Shown here: one piece after another, positions 40,962 to 49,206 of the stretch
Numbering within the stretch: position 1 is the stretch's first letter
How the letters are laid out: each line of letters opens with the position of its first letter
Source of the DNA: Ovoidimarina sp050299695
Lineage (GTDB): Bacteria; Pseudomonadota; Alphaproteobacteria; Rhodobacterales; Rhodobacteraceae
Direction of reading: 5' to 3'
Length of the DNA: 64,000 nt
Assembly (NCBI GenBank): GCA_050299695.1
Contig: JBNKWI010000003.1
Span: 45,973 to 109,972 of the forward strand
Notes under the pieces: model-generated
What the model saw: the letters and a program-made list of their open reading frames with translations, nothing else
Database searches by the model: none
Told to the model about the DNA's origin: nothing
Position numbers and translations under genes: made by a program

Positions 40962-42032
40962 CTAGAGCCCGCCCGCGCCGGGCGCGCGCGCTTCGAGCCG
41001 CGCGTAGTTCAGGGCGCGCCGGGCGTTCTCGGCCAGCCCGCCCACGGGCGCCATCACGAGGTATCGCGCGAAATGCCGCTCGGCCCCGCTCCAGTCCTTC
41101 GCCGCGAGCGCGATCTGCGCGAGGTTGTAGACCGGTTCGGCGAACCCGCCATCGCTGTCGACCGCAAGCCGCAGATGGTTCACCGCACCGTCGACATCGC
41201 CCGCCGCTTCGAGAAGGCCCGCGAGGTTGAAATGCGCCTCCGCAAAGCCCGGATCCCGCGCCAATGCCCGGCGGTAGGAGAGGGCGGCGGCGGTCCCGTC
41301 GCCGGCAGCCGCCTGGACATTGCCGAGATTGTAGGGCGCGATCGGGTCGCGCCGGTCCATCCGCGTGCAGGTCTCGTAGGCTCTGGCTGCCGTGGCCAGG
41401 TCACCCGTCGCCTCGGCCTTGAGCGCCGCCTCGAAGAGATCGTCCAGATCCGCGCTTTCGTCGAGCGGCAGGAGCGCCTGCCCGCTGAGAGAGGTCACCC
41501 CGTCCTCCCAGGCCAGCACCGGGCGCCCGCGCGCATCTGTGGAGAGCTGGTGCCGCCCCCGCGGCCCCGCCTTACGGCGCCTGAGCGCGCGCAGGATTTC
41601 GAGCGTCTCGACGCCCTCGCGTTCGAGATTGGCGGCGTTCTGGAGCGTGTCGCTATCCTCGAACCCCACATGCTCTCCGGTCACCGCGATGAGGTCGAAG
41701 GCGTTCAGGAGATCGCGCAGCCCCTCCGACACCGCCGGCGCCCGCGCGAGCGGTACCCCGGCCGGCGGTTCGCCCGCGCCCTCGAGCTGGGCCAGGAGCC
41801 GGGCTTCGCCCAGGACCGGAACGCCCCGCAGCCGCGCGTCGCGGAGCCGTCGTGCCAATTGCCCGCCCGGCACGAGATTGGCCGAACCCGCGCCCACAAC
41901 CAGGAGCGTCGTCTGCCGGGTCAGGTCGGCCATGGCCCGCGCATTCGCCGCCTCGAGGCGGCGGGCAACCTCGGGTTTCGGCATCAACCGGAACCGGCCG
42001 AACAGCGCAACCTTCTCGCGGGCCCCCTGCAC
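40962..42032 (-). CDS. Tetratricopeptide-repeat protein with BRCT-like N-terminus, beside ku
   Basis: A 356-residue protein. The first ~85 residues (VALFGRFRLMPKP...LTRQTTLLVVGAGS...VLGEARLLAQL) follow the pattern of a BRCT domain; the usual Trp is not obvious. A middle part (DTLQNAANLEREGVETLEILRALRR) is MerR-helix-like. The C-terminal third holds three or four TPRs (IAPYNLGNVQAAAGD, AEAHFNLAGLLEAAGD, AEPVYNLAQIALAAKD). The start is a GTG at 42032, 6 bp after the ku stop. Its place in the ligD-ku operon suggests a scaffold or sensor for end joining, which is inference. Confidence 0.65.
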   Translation of the reverse strand: MQGAREKVALFGRFRLMPKPEVARRLEAANARAMADLTRQTTLLVVGAGSANLVPGGQLARRLRDARLRGVPVLGEARLLAQLEGAGEPPAGVPLARAPAVSEGLRDLLNAFDLIAVTGEHVGFEDSDTLQNAANLEREGVETLEILRALRRRKAGPRGRHQLSTDARGRPVLAWEDGVTSLSGQALLPLDESADLDDLFEAALKAEATGDLATAARAYETCTRMDRRDPIAPYNLGNVQAAAGDGTAAALSYRRALARDPGFAEAHFNLAGLLEAAGDVDGAVNHLRLAVDSDGGFAEPVYNLAQIALAAKDWSGAERHFARYLVMAPVGGLAENARRALNYARLEARAPGAGGL

Positions 42033-42038
42033 CGCGCG

Positions 42039-42893
42039 TCAGGCCGATTTGGATTTCTTCGCCGGCGCCTTTGCTTTCGTCGCCGCCGGCTTGGCCTTCG
42101 CCTTCGAGGCCGCCGCCGGAGCGCGTTCCTGGTCGATCGAGGCCTTCAGCGCGTCCATCAGGTTCACGACCTTACCCTGTTCCGGCGCCTTCGAGATCAC
42201 CGGTTCCTTGCCGGCGATTTTCGCCTTGACCAGTTCCATCAGCGCGGTCTCGTAGCGGTCCTCGAAGGCGGAAGGGTCGAATTCCATGGCCTTCTGCGCG
42301 ATGATCATCTCGGCCATCTGCAACAACTCCTCCGGGGGATCGGCGTCGATCTCGTCGAAGTAATGCGCCGCGTTCCGAACCTCGTTCGCCTTCCGGAGCG
42401 TGGTGATGACCATGCCGTCCTCGTAGGGCGAGATCGCGATCTGCCGCTCGCGCCCCGAAAGCACCACACTTGCGATCCCCACCTTGCCGGTGCGTCGGAG
42501 CGCCTCGCGGACGACGGCATAGGTCTCTTCCGCCACCGGCCCGTCCGGTCCCATGAAATAGGGTGCATCGATATAGAGACCGTCGATTTCTGCGGCGTCC
42601 ACGAATCCTTCGATGTCGATCGTCTTGTTCGACTCGATCTGGATCGCGTCGAGTTCCTCCTTGTCGACGATGACGTATTTGTCCTTCTCGAACTGGTAGC
42701 CCTTCACCAGGTCCGCGCGGTCGATCTCGCCAAGCTCCGGGTCGTGATACTTCATCTGCACCCGGTTATGGGTGTCCTTGTGCAGCTGATTGAAGGTGAT
42801 CTTGCTGTCGCTCGACGTGGCGGAATAGAGCTTCACCGGGCACGAGACGAGTGCGAGTTTCAGATATCCCTTCCAGTATGCGCGCGGCGCCAT
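42039..42893 (-). CDS. ku: Ku DNA end-binding protein
   Basis: A 284-residue bacterial Ku. The N-terminus YWKGYLKLALVSCPVKLYSAT and the segment DPELGEIDRADLVKGYQFEKDKYVIVDKEELDAI are family hallmarks. The Lys/Ala-rich tail (about 250-284) is the usual DNA-binding extension. Ku homodimers thread onto broken ends and recruit LigD. The gene lies 9 bp downstream of ligD in the same operon. Confidence 0.95.
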   Translation of the reverse strand: MAPRAYWKGYLKLALVSCPVKLYSATSSDSKITFNQLHKDTHNRVQMKYHDPELGEIDRADLVKGYQFEKDKYVIVDKEELDAIQIESNKTIDIEGFVDAAEIDGLYIDAPYFMGPDGPVAEETYAVVREALRRTGKVGIASVVLSGRERQIAISPYEDGMVITTLRKANEVRNAAHYFDEIDADPPEELLQMAEMIIAQKAMEFDPSAFEDRYETALMELVKAKIAGKEPVISKAPEQGKVVNLMDALKASIDQERAPAAASKAKAKPAATKAKAPAKKSKSA

Positions 42894-42902
42894 GGCGTTT
42901 CC

Positions 42903-45320
42903 TCACAATTTGAGGCCGACCGAACGCCGCGCCTTCGACGAGATCGTCGCGCGGGCGTCCTCGAAATCGGCCCATGGATCTGATCCGCGTTTTTCCAGCC
43001 GAATCAGGACATTTTCGCGGTCGAATTCTGACGGCGGCATGGTAGCCGATAACTCGGACCAGGCGAGCGGCATCGCGACGCCGAAGCCGGATTTCGCGCG
43101 GAGCGAGTAGCTGGCGGCGGTCGAGGCGCCGAACTGGCTGCGGTTCACGTCGAGATAGATCCGCCCCGCGCGCTTCGCCGTGCCGAGCTGGTCGGTGAAG
43201 AGCCGGGGCTGCGCGCGCGCCAGATGCCGGGCGAACGCTTTCTGGAACCCGTGCACCTCGGCCCAGGGCGCTTCCGGCGCGAGTGGCACTGCAAGGTGCA
43301 GGCCCGCGCCGCCCGTGGTCCGCACGAAGGCGGCCAGTCCCAGCCCCGCCAATGCTTCCCGCACCAGCCCCGCCGCCGTGACCACTGCCGCCCAGCCGGT
43401 GCCCTCGCCGGGATCGAGGTCGACGATCATCCGGTCGGGGTGGTCGAGGTCCTCCACCGTGCAGTCCCAGGGGTGGAACTCGATCACTCCGAATTGCGGC
43501 AGCCCGAGAAAGCCGCGCGGCTCGCGGATCACCAGAAACTCGTCCTCCCGCCGGTCGCCCATGGTCTCGACCCCGTCGGGCAGCCCGGCGAAGCCGTGGC
43601 GCTGGTAGAACCGGTCCTCGAGATCGGCGCCGGGGCAGCGGATCAGCGTCACCGGGCGGTTGAGGAGCCCGGGCAGCATCCGTTCGCCGACCCGCGCGTA
43701 GTAGAGTGCGATGTCGAGCTTTGTCGCCCCGGTCGCGCCGTAGACCCGGTCGGGATTGGTGAGCCGGATCGACGCCAGGTCGCGGTCGGTGATCAGCCGT
43801 GCCGGCGCCTTCCCGCGCGGCGCCGGCTCCGCGGCGCGCACATCGAGGATCGCCGCATGGCGGATGATGTTCTTCGTGCTCCGCCCGCGATAGGAGATCT
43901 CGGCGCTGAACCGGCCCGTCGGGATGAAATGCGCGTTCGGGGTCTTCGGCACCTCCACTGGCGCCCGCTCAGTCTCGATCGCGGTGAACGCCTCGTAGAG
44001 CGCGCGGGTCTCGCCGAGCGAGAGCCCGGTTCCCGCCCGGCCCACATAGGCGGGTGTCTCGCCGCCCGAGGCGAGGATCAGCGAGGCAACGTGGCGCGAC
44101 GAGCCCTTGGTGGTGAAACCGATCACGTCGAACACCGCCACGTCGAACCGTTTGGCCTTGACCCAGGTCTTGGTCCGCTCCTGCCGGTAGGGCGCGCGCG
44201 CCTGTTTCGACACCACGCCCTCGAGCCCGATCCGCACCACCTGCGAAAACAGCGCCCGGCCGGCTCCGGTAAAATGGTCGCTGTATTGCACCCGGCTCAT
44301 CGGGTCCGCCGGCACCAGCCGCCTGAGGAGCGCCTTCCGGTCGAGGAGTGGCACCTCGGTCAGATCGTGCCCGTCGCAATGGATGAGATCGAAGGCGTAG
44401 AAGACGAGATCGTGGCCCCGGTTCTCCGAAAGCGCCTGCTGCAGAAGCTCCAAGGAGGTCGCGCCTCGCGCGTCCTGCACGCAGACCTCGCCGTCGAGAA
44501 ACGCCGCCCCGCAGTCGAGCGCCTGCACATGCGGGATCAGCGCGGCGTAGCGCTCGGTCCAGTCGAGGCCCTGGCGCGTCAGGAACCGCACCTGATCGCT
44601 GTCCTTCCGGATCAGCGTCCGATAGCCGTCGAACTTGATCTCGTGGAGCCAGCCCTCGCCCTCGGGCGGGCTGTCGACCGGGGAAGGGAGCTGCGGGCTC
44701 AACCGCTTCGGCAGCGCCGCCGCCACGCCCGGCAGCGCGGGCGGGACAGGGGGCGCCGCATTCTCCGGGGGTGGCATCGCGAACCCTTTCTCGACGAAAC
44801 TGTCGCGCTCCTTGATGAGGAGCCATTCCTTCCCGTCGCCCGGCAGCTTCTTCAGCATCCAGCCGCCGCCCAGCCGTCCGCCAGTCAGGCGGAACTTGAT
44901 CTCGCCCGCCTCCAGCGCCTCGGCCGGGTCTTCGGCGAGCGGCACCCAGCCGCCACTGTCCCAGAGCGCCAGCGCCCCGGCACCGTATTCACCCTCGGGG
45001 ATCACGCCCTCGAACGCGGCATAGGCGAGCGGATGGTCCTCGGTCGCGATCGCGAGCCGCCGATGCGCCGGATCGAGGCTCGGCCCCTCCGGCACCGCGA
45101 AGGATTTCAGGACTCCGCCGAGCTCCAGCCGGAGGTCGAAATGCGGCCGCCGCGCGAGATGCCGCTGCACTACGAATCGCAATGCGTCGGGGTCGGACTC
45201 GCCTGCCGCCCCGAACGGTTCCGGCGTCCGCATGAAGCGGCGCTTCGCATTGTAGTCATCCAGTTCCGACACGGGGGCAAAGATGGCAGAGACGCCGTAA
45301 AACTGTCGAGAGATTGCCAT
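42903..45320 (-). CDS. ligD: LigD, three-domain ATP-dependent DNA ligase for end joining
   Basis: An 805-residue protein in the order 3'-phosphoesterase, ligase, polymerase. The PE domain (~45-190) has HLARRPHFDLRLE and TEDHPLAYAAFEG. The ligase has the nucleotidyl Lys229 in EIKFDGYRTL and later EGVVSKQARAPY. The polymerase/primase domain (~545-800) has the metal motif MIVDLDPGEG and the loop RPVTLIRCP. This is the order of Pseudomonas LigD. I chose ATG 45320 (AGAGAAG upstream); the frame extends to 45386. It diverges from the SWIM gene at 45376. Confidence 0.93.
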   Translation of the reverse strand: MAISRQFYGVSAIFAPVSELDDYNAKRRFMRTPEPFGAAGESDPDALRFVVQRHLARRPHFDLRLELGGVLKSFAVPEGPSLDPAHRRLAIATEDHPLAYAAFEGVIPEGEYGAGALALWDSGGWVPLAEDPAEALEAGEIKFRLTGGRLGGGWMLKKLPGDGKEWLLIKERDSFVEKGFAMPPPENAAPPVPPALPGVAAALPKRLSPQLPSPVDSPPEGEGWLHEIKFDGYRTLIRKDSDQVRFLTRQGLDWTERYAALIPHVQALDCGAAFLDGEVCVQDARGATSLELLQQALSENRGHDLVFYAFDLIHCDGHDLTEVPLLDRKALLRRLVPADPMSRVQYSDHFTGAGRALFSQVVRIGLEGVVSKQARAPYRQERTKTWVKAKRFDVAVFDVIGFTTKGSSRHVASLILASGGETPAYVGRAGTGLSLGETRALYEAFTAIETERAPVEVPKTPNAHFIPTGRFSAEISYRGRSTKNIIRHAAILDVRAAEPAPRGKAPARLITDRDLASIRLTNPDRVYGATGATKLDIALYYARVGERMLPGLLNRPVTLIRCPGADLEDRFYQRHGFAGLPDGVETMGDRREDEFLVIREPRGFLGLPQFGVIEFHPWDCTVEDLDHPDRMIVDLDPGEGTGWAAVVTAAGLVREALAGLGLAAFVRTTGGAGLHLAVPLAPEAPWAEVHGFQKAFARHLARAQPRLFTDQLGTAKRAGRIYLDVNRSQFGASTAASYSLRAKSGFGVAMPLAWSELSATMPPSEFDRENVLIRLEKRGSDPWADFEDARATISSKARRSVGLKL

Positions 45321-45375
45321 GCTTCTCTGTTCCACCCTACGGTTGTGGTAAATTTGCCCGGGCAGCGATTTCCGA

Positions 45376-46755
45376 ATGACGATCAATCTGGAGATGGTGA
45401 CGGCGATTGCGCCGGATCAGGCATCGCTCAATGCCGCGAACAAGCTCATCAAGCCGGGCAAGTGGCCGCTCCGCGCGCTCGATGACGGCGCCGGGCTGGT
45501 CTGGGGCGAATGCCAGGGTTCGGGCGCCAATCCCTACCGGGTGGTGTTCGACCGGGGCGACCAGGGCTACAAATGCACCTGCCCGTCGCGGAAATTCCCC
45601 TGCAAGCATGTGCTCGCGCTGATGTGGATGTATGCCGACGCGCCGGCTGAATTCACCCCGGGTGGCACGCCCGACTGGGTCGGCGACTGGCTCGGGCGGC
45701 GGAAGAAGACGAACGGGGCAGCCGCCGCGCCCGAGCCCGGCGCGGGCGGCAAGAGCCTTGCGGCGGCGACCGCGCCGGAGGTGGAAAAACCCAAGGATCC
45801 CAAGGCCGAAGCCCGTGCTCTTGCAGCCGCCGAAAAGCGGGCGGCAGACACCGAGGCGGCGCTCCTCGCGGCGATGGACGATCTGGAGACCTGGATCGAC
45901 GACCAGCTCCGCACCGGCCTCGCCGGCCTTCTGGGCGACCTCGCGCCGCGCTGCCGCGCCATCGCCGCGCGGCTCGTGGACGGCAAGGCGACCGCGCTCG
46001 CCGGCCGGATCGACGAGCTGCCGCCCGCCCTGATGGCGCTCCCGGGCGAGGAGCGGCTCGACGCGCTGGTCTCCCATCTCGGCAAGCTCGTGCTCCTCGC
46101 CCGCGCCTTCCGGGCCGACCCAGCCTCCTCGGCGGTCCGCCGCGCCATCGCCACGGCGGAAAGCCGCGAGGACGTGCTCGGCAATCCCGATGCGCTCCGG
46201 GTGAAGGGGTTGTGGGAGGTCGCCGGCGAACGCATCGCGACCCGCCGCGACGGGCTGGTCAGCCAGGCGACCTGGCTCCTCAATCTCGGCGCCGAGGGCC
46301 CGCGCTTCGCGCTCCTCCTCGATTTCTTCCCCGCGAGCGTCGGCAAACGGTCGAGCGCCTTCGCGCCCGGCGACCGCTTCGAGGCCGAACTCGCCTTCTA
46401 TCCCGGCCCCGCGCCGCTGCGTGCTGTGCTCGCCGAGCGCGGCCCAACCGAGGCCGACGACACCTGGCCCGATCCCGAAGCCGATCCGCTTGCCGGAATC
46501 GCCGCGCGCGAGACCCTCGCCCCCTGGGAAACCATCCAGCCACTCCTCCTGCCTGCCGGGCGCGTCACCCTGTCCGCTGCCGGCAAGCCCTGGTGGCGCG
46601 CCGCCGATGGCAGCCTCGCGCTGCCGCTCGACCAATCGCCGGGCGATGTGTTCCTCGGCCTGCACCTCGACCGCTCCGCCGCGCTCTGGGATGGGGCGCG
46701 GCTGTCGCTCCTCTCCGCCGGGACCGACTGGGGCAGGGTGGCGCCCGATGCGTGA
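45376..46755 (+). CDS. SWIM zinc-finger protein (YehQ-like)
   Basis: A 459-residue protein. The SWIM finger Cys67-x-Cys69-x6-Cys76-x-His78 (CTCPSRKFPCKH) lies near the N-terminus, preceded by a WGECQGSGANPYRVVFD strand region. An Ala/Pro/Lys-rich linker (~105-145) joins it to a long helical body of unknown fold. SWIM fingers bind DNA or protein partners. It is the first of five overlapping genes including a MoxR ATPase and a VWA protein, as E. coli YehQ accompanies YehL/YehM/YehP. The process is unknown. Confidence 0.8.
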   Translation: MTINLEMVTAIAPDQASLNAANKLIKPGKWPLRALDDGAGLVWGECQGSGANPYRVVFDRGDQGYKCTCPSRKFPCKHVLALMWMYADAPAEFTPGGTPDWVGDWLGRRKKTNGAAAAPEPGAGGKSLAAATAPEVEKPKDPKAEARALAAAEKRAADTEAALLAAMDDLETWIDDQLRTGLAGLLGDLAPRCRAIAARLVDGKATALAGRIDELPPALMALPGEERLDALVSHLGKLVLLARAFRADPASSAVRRAIATAESREDVLGNPDALRVKGLWEVAGERIATRRDGLVSQATWLLNLGAEGPRFALLLDFFPASVGKRSSAFAPGDRFEAELAFYPGPAPLRAVLAERGPTEADDTWPDPEADPLAGIAARETLAPWETIQPLLLPAGRVTLSAAGKPWWRAADGSLALPLDQSPGDVFLGLHLDRSAALWDGARLSLLSAGTDWGRVAPDA

Positions 46756-48133
46756 TCTCCCGAACCAGCTCGAAGATGTGAAGGCGCGCTGGATGACCGG
46801 CGGCTCGGCGGCCGGTGCATGCCCGGAACCCTGGCGCGCCGCGCTGGGCGACCGCCCAGATCTCGACCTTCTTGCACTTGCCGGCCAGTTCACTCGACTT
46901 GCGACCCGGCCCGCACCCGCCGGCCCCCTCGCCGAGCGGCCGCTCCTGCCGCGCCTCGCCCTGCCACCCCTGCCGCAGGAGGCGCGCGCCCTGTTCCGCC
47001 GCTGCTTGGCGGCGAAGGAGGTGGAGGCGGCGCAACTCGTCACGCTCATCGCCGCGCGCGGCTATTCCCCGGTGCCGACCGACTGGATGCCGAAGCCGGG
47101 CCAGACCGACCTGCCGGACCTCTACGCGCCCTGGCTCGACTGGCTTGCCGACGCTCCCGGCGCGGCCACCGAGGATGACATCCCCACCGTCGAGAGCTGG
47201 GACGACTGGGCGCCCCATGCCCGCCTCTCCGCGGTCGAGCGCCTGCGTGCGTCCGACCCCGCCGCGGCCCGGGAGCTGATCGCCGCGCTGTCGCCCACGC
47301 TCGCCGCCGAGGCGCGGCATCGTCTGGTCTCGATCCTCGTCTTCGGTCTCGCAGAGGCGGATGCTGACTACCTCGCCAGCCTCGAGGGCGACCGCTCGGG
47401 CAAGGTGCAGGCGCTGGCCGCGAGCCTCCTCGCACGGCTCGGCAAGGCACGGATCGACGCCGAGGCGGGCGCCGAATTCACTGCCTTCTTCGAGACCGCG
47501 CGCGCGGGGCTCATCAACCGTCGCACCGTGGTCACGGCGCGCAAGCTCAAGAGCCCCGCACAGCGCCGCCGCCGCGCCGAACTGGCCGGCATTCTCCCCG
47601 TCACCGCGCTGGCCGAGGGGCTTGGCCTCACCGTGGTCGGCTTGGTCGAGACCTGGGATTTCGGTGACGGTACCGAGGAGATCGGCGCGATGCTCGCCGC
47701 GTCCGGCACCGACGCCGAGGTGGAGGCCTTCCTCGCCCGCCAGATCGAGTCGCTGGGCACCGCGCACGACCTCCGCCCGCTCTTTGCCCGGATCGCACCC
47801 GGCCGCCGTGGTGCGATCGCCCCCGGCCTGATCGCCAAGGACGCGACCACCTTCGCCGCCACGGCGGACCTGCTCGCCCCTGCACCCGGAACGCTTGGCT
47901 ATGACACGATCCGGAACGCCCCGCCCTTCGCGCATTTCGAAAGTGCGGTGCTCAAGGCCGAAGATACGGCCGCGCGCGCCGTCTCGGCCGGGTTCCTCAA
48001 TCTCGGGCTGATCGCCGATGGCGACGCGGCCGCCCGCCTGATCGACCGTTTCACCGGTCTCGGCCTGATGGCCGCCGACCCCAGACTTTCCCTCCTGCGC
48101 CTCAACGCAGCCCTGAAGGAGCCCCCCAGATGA
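46748..48133 (+). CDS. DUF5691 family protein
   Basis: A 461-residue protein with no catalytic motif that I recognise; the sequence is mostly helical and Ala/Leu-rich, in repeat-like units (for example LSAVERLRASDPAAARELIAALSP, then RHRLVSILVFGLAEADADYLASLEGDRSGKVQALAASLLARLG) resembling HEAT-like repeats. I assign DUF5691 from the company it keeps and general resemblance. ATG 46748 overlaps the stop of the SWIM gene, and its own stop overlaps the MoxR start. A scaffold role is inference. Confidence 0.65.
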   Translation: MRDLPNQLEDVKARWMTGGSAAGACPEPWRAALGDRPDLDLLALAGQFTRLATRPAPAGPLAERPLLPRLALPPLPQEARALFRRCLAAKEVEAAQLVTLIAARGYSPVPTDWMPKPGQTDLPDLYAPWLDWLADAPGAATEDDIPTVESWDDWAPHARLSAVERLRASDPAAARELIAALSPTLAAEARHRLVSILVFGLAEADADYLASLEGDRSGKVQALAASLLARLGKARIDAEAGAEFTAFFETARAGLINRRTVVTARKLKSPAQRRRRAELAGILPVTALAEGLGLTVVGLVETWDFGDGTEEIGAMLAASGTDAEVEAFLARQIESLGTAHDLRPLFARIAPGRRGAIAPGLIAKDATTFAATADLLAPAPGTLGYDTIRNAPPFAHFESAVLKAEDTAARAVSAGFLNLGLIADGDAAARLIDRFTGLGLMAADPRLSLLRLNAALKEPPR

Positions 48134-49206
48134 CTGCGCAAATCCGCCTTCCCGCCGAGGACACCTACCGCGCCGAGATCGAGGCGCTGATCGCCAGCGA
48201 CAGCGGAACCAAGCCCGCCGGCTGGGCGATGTCGCCCAGGGCCGCCGTCACCTACCTGATGGGTGGCAAGGCGGGCGGCACCGAGATCAGCCCGAAATAT
48301 GTCGGCAACCGTCGGCTGATCGAAACCGCCGTGGCGACGCTCGCCACCGACCGCGCGCTCCTCCTTCTCGGCGTCCCCGGTACGGCGAAATCCTGGGTCA
48401 GCGAACATCTCGCCGCCGCCGTCTCGGGCAATTCGACCATGGTGATCCAGTGCACCGCCGGCACCGACGAGAACCAGGTCCGCTATTCCTGGAACTACGC
48501 GCAGCTCCTCGCCAAGGGCCCGTCGCGCGAGGCGCTGGTGCCCACACCGCTTTTCCGAGCGATGGAAGAGGGCAAGCTCTGCCGCCTCGAGGAACTCACC
48601 CGCATGGGCTCCGACGTGCAGGACACGCTGATCACCGTGCTCTCGGAAAAGATGTTGCCGATCCCCGAGCTGAACGACGCCGTCTACGCCCGCCGCGGCT
48701 TCAACGTCATCGCCACCGCGAACGACCGCGACAAAGGCGTGAACGACCTCTCGGCCGCTTTGAAGCGCCGCTTCAACGTGGTGGTGCTGCCTCTGCCCGA
48801 CGACATGGACGAGGAGATCCGCATCGTTTCGAAGCGCGTCTCCGAAATGGCGGTCTCGCTGGACCTCCCGGCGCCGAAGAACGTCACCGAGGAGGTCGCC
48901 CGCGTGCTCGCGATCTTCCGCGAGCTCCGGGGCGGCGAGACGCTCGACGGCAAGACCACGCTGAAATCGCCCTCGAGCACGCTCTCCACCGCCGAGGCCA
49001 TCGCTGTGATGGTGGGCGGGCTCTCGCACGCCGCCTTCTTCAATGGCGGCGAGCTCTGTGCCGACGGGCTCGCGCCCACGGTGATGGGTGCTATCGTCAA
49101 GGACCCGGTGCAGGACAAGGCGGTGCTCGAGGAATATCTCGAAACCGTGCTGAAGACCCGCCGTCAGTACTCCGACTACTACAGCGCGATGACCGACCTG
49201 CTCTGA
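48130..49206 (+). CDS. MoxR-family AAA+ ATPase (YehL-like)
   Basis: A 358-residue AAA+ ATPase. Walker A is GVPGTAKS at 81-88; Walker B-like KLCRLEELTR replaces the common DE pair, reading L-E-E here; sensor-1 is VIATANDRDKG and an arginine-finger region LKRRFN follows. MoxR ATPases typically work with a VWA-domain partner, here 51460-52638. The final A of its stop is the first base of the next gene's ATG. It is not NorQ (6972-7781), which differs in sequence and partner. Confidence 0.86.
   Translation: MTAQIRLPAEDTYRAEIEALIASDSGTKPAGWAMSPRAAVTYLMGGKAGGTEISPKYVGNRRLIETAVATLATDRALLLLGVPGTAKSWVSEHLAAAVSGNSTMVIQCTAGTDENQVRYSWNYAQLLAKGPSREALVPTPLFRAMEEGKLCRLEELTRMGSDVQDTLITVLSEKMLPIPELNDAVYARRGFNVIATANDRDKGVNDLSAALKRRFNVVVLPLPDDMDEEIRIVSKRVSEMAVSLDLPAPKNVTEEVARVLAIFRELRGGETLDGKTTLKSPSSTLSTAEAIAVMVGGLSHAAFFNGGELCADGLAPTVMGAIVKDPVQDKAVLEEYLETVLKTRRQYSDYYSAMTDLL

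Noticed and set aside
43224..45485. A 753-residue plus-strand frame opposite ligD
   Set aside because: It is the complement of a gene with full LigD motifs on the minus strand.
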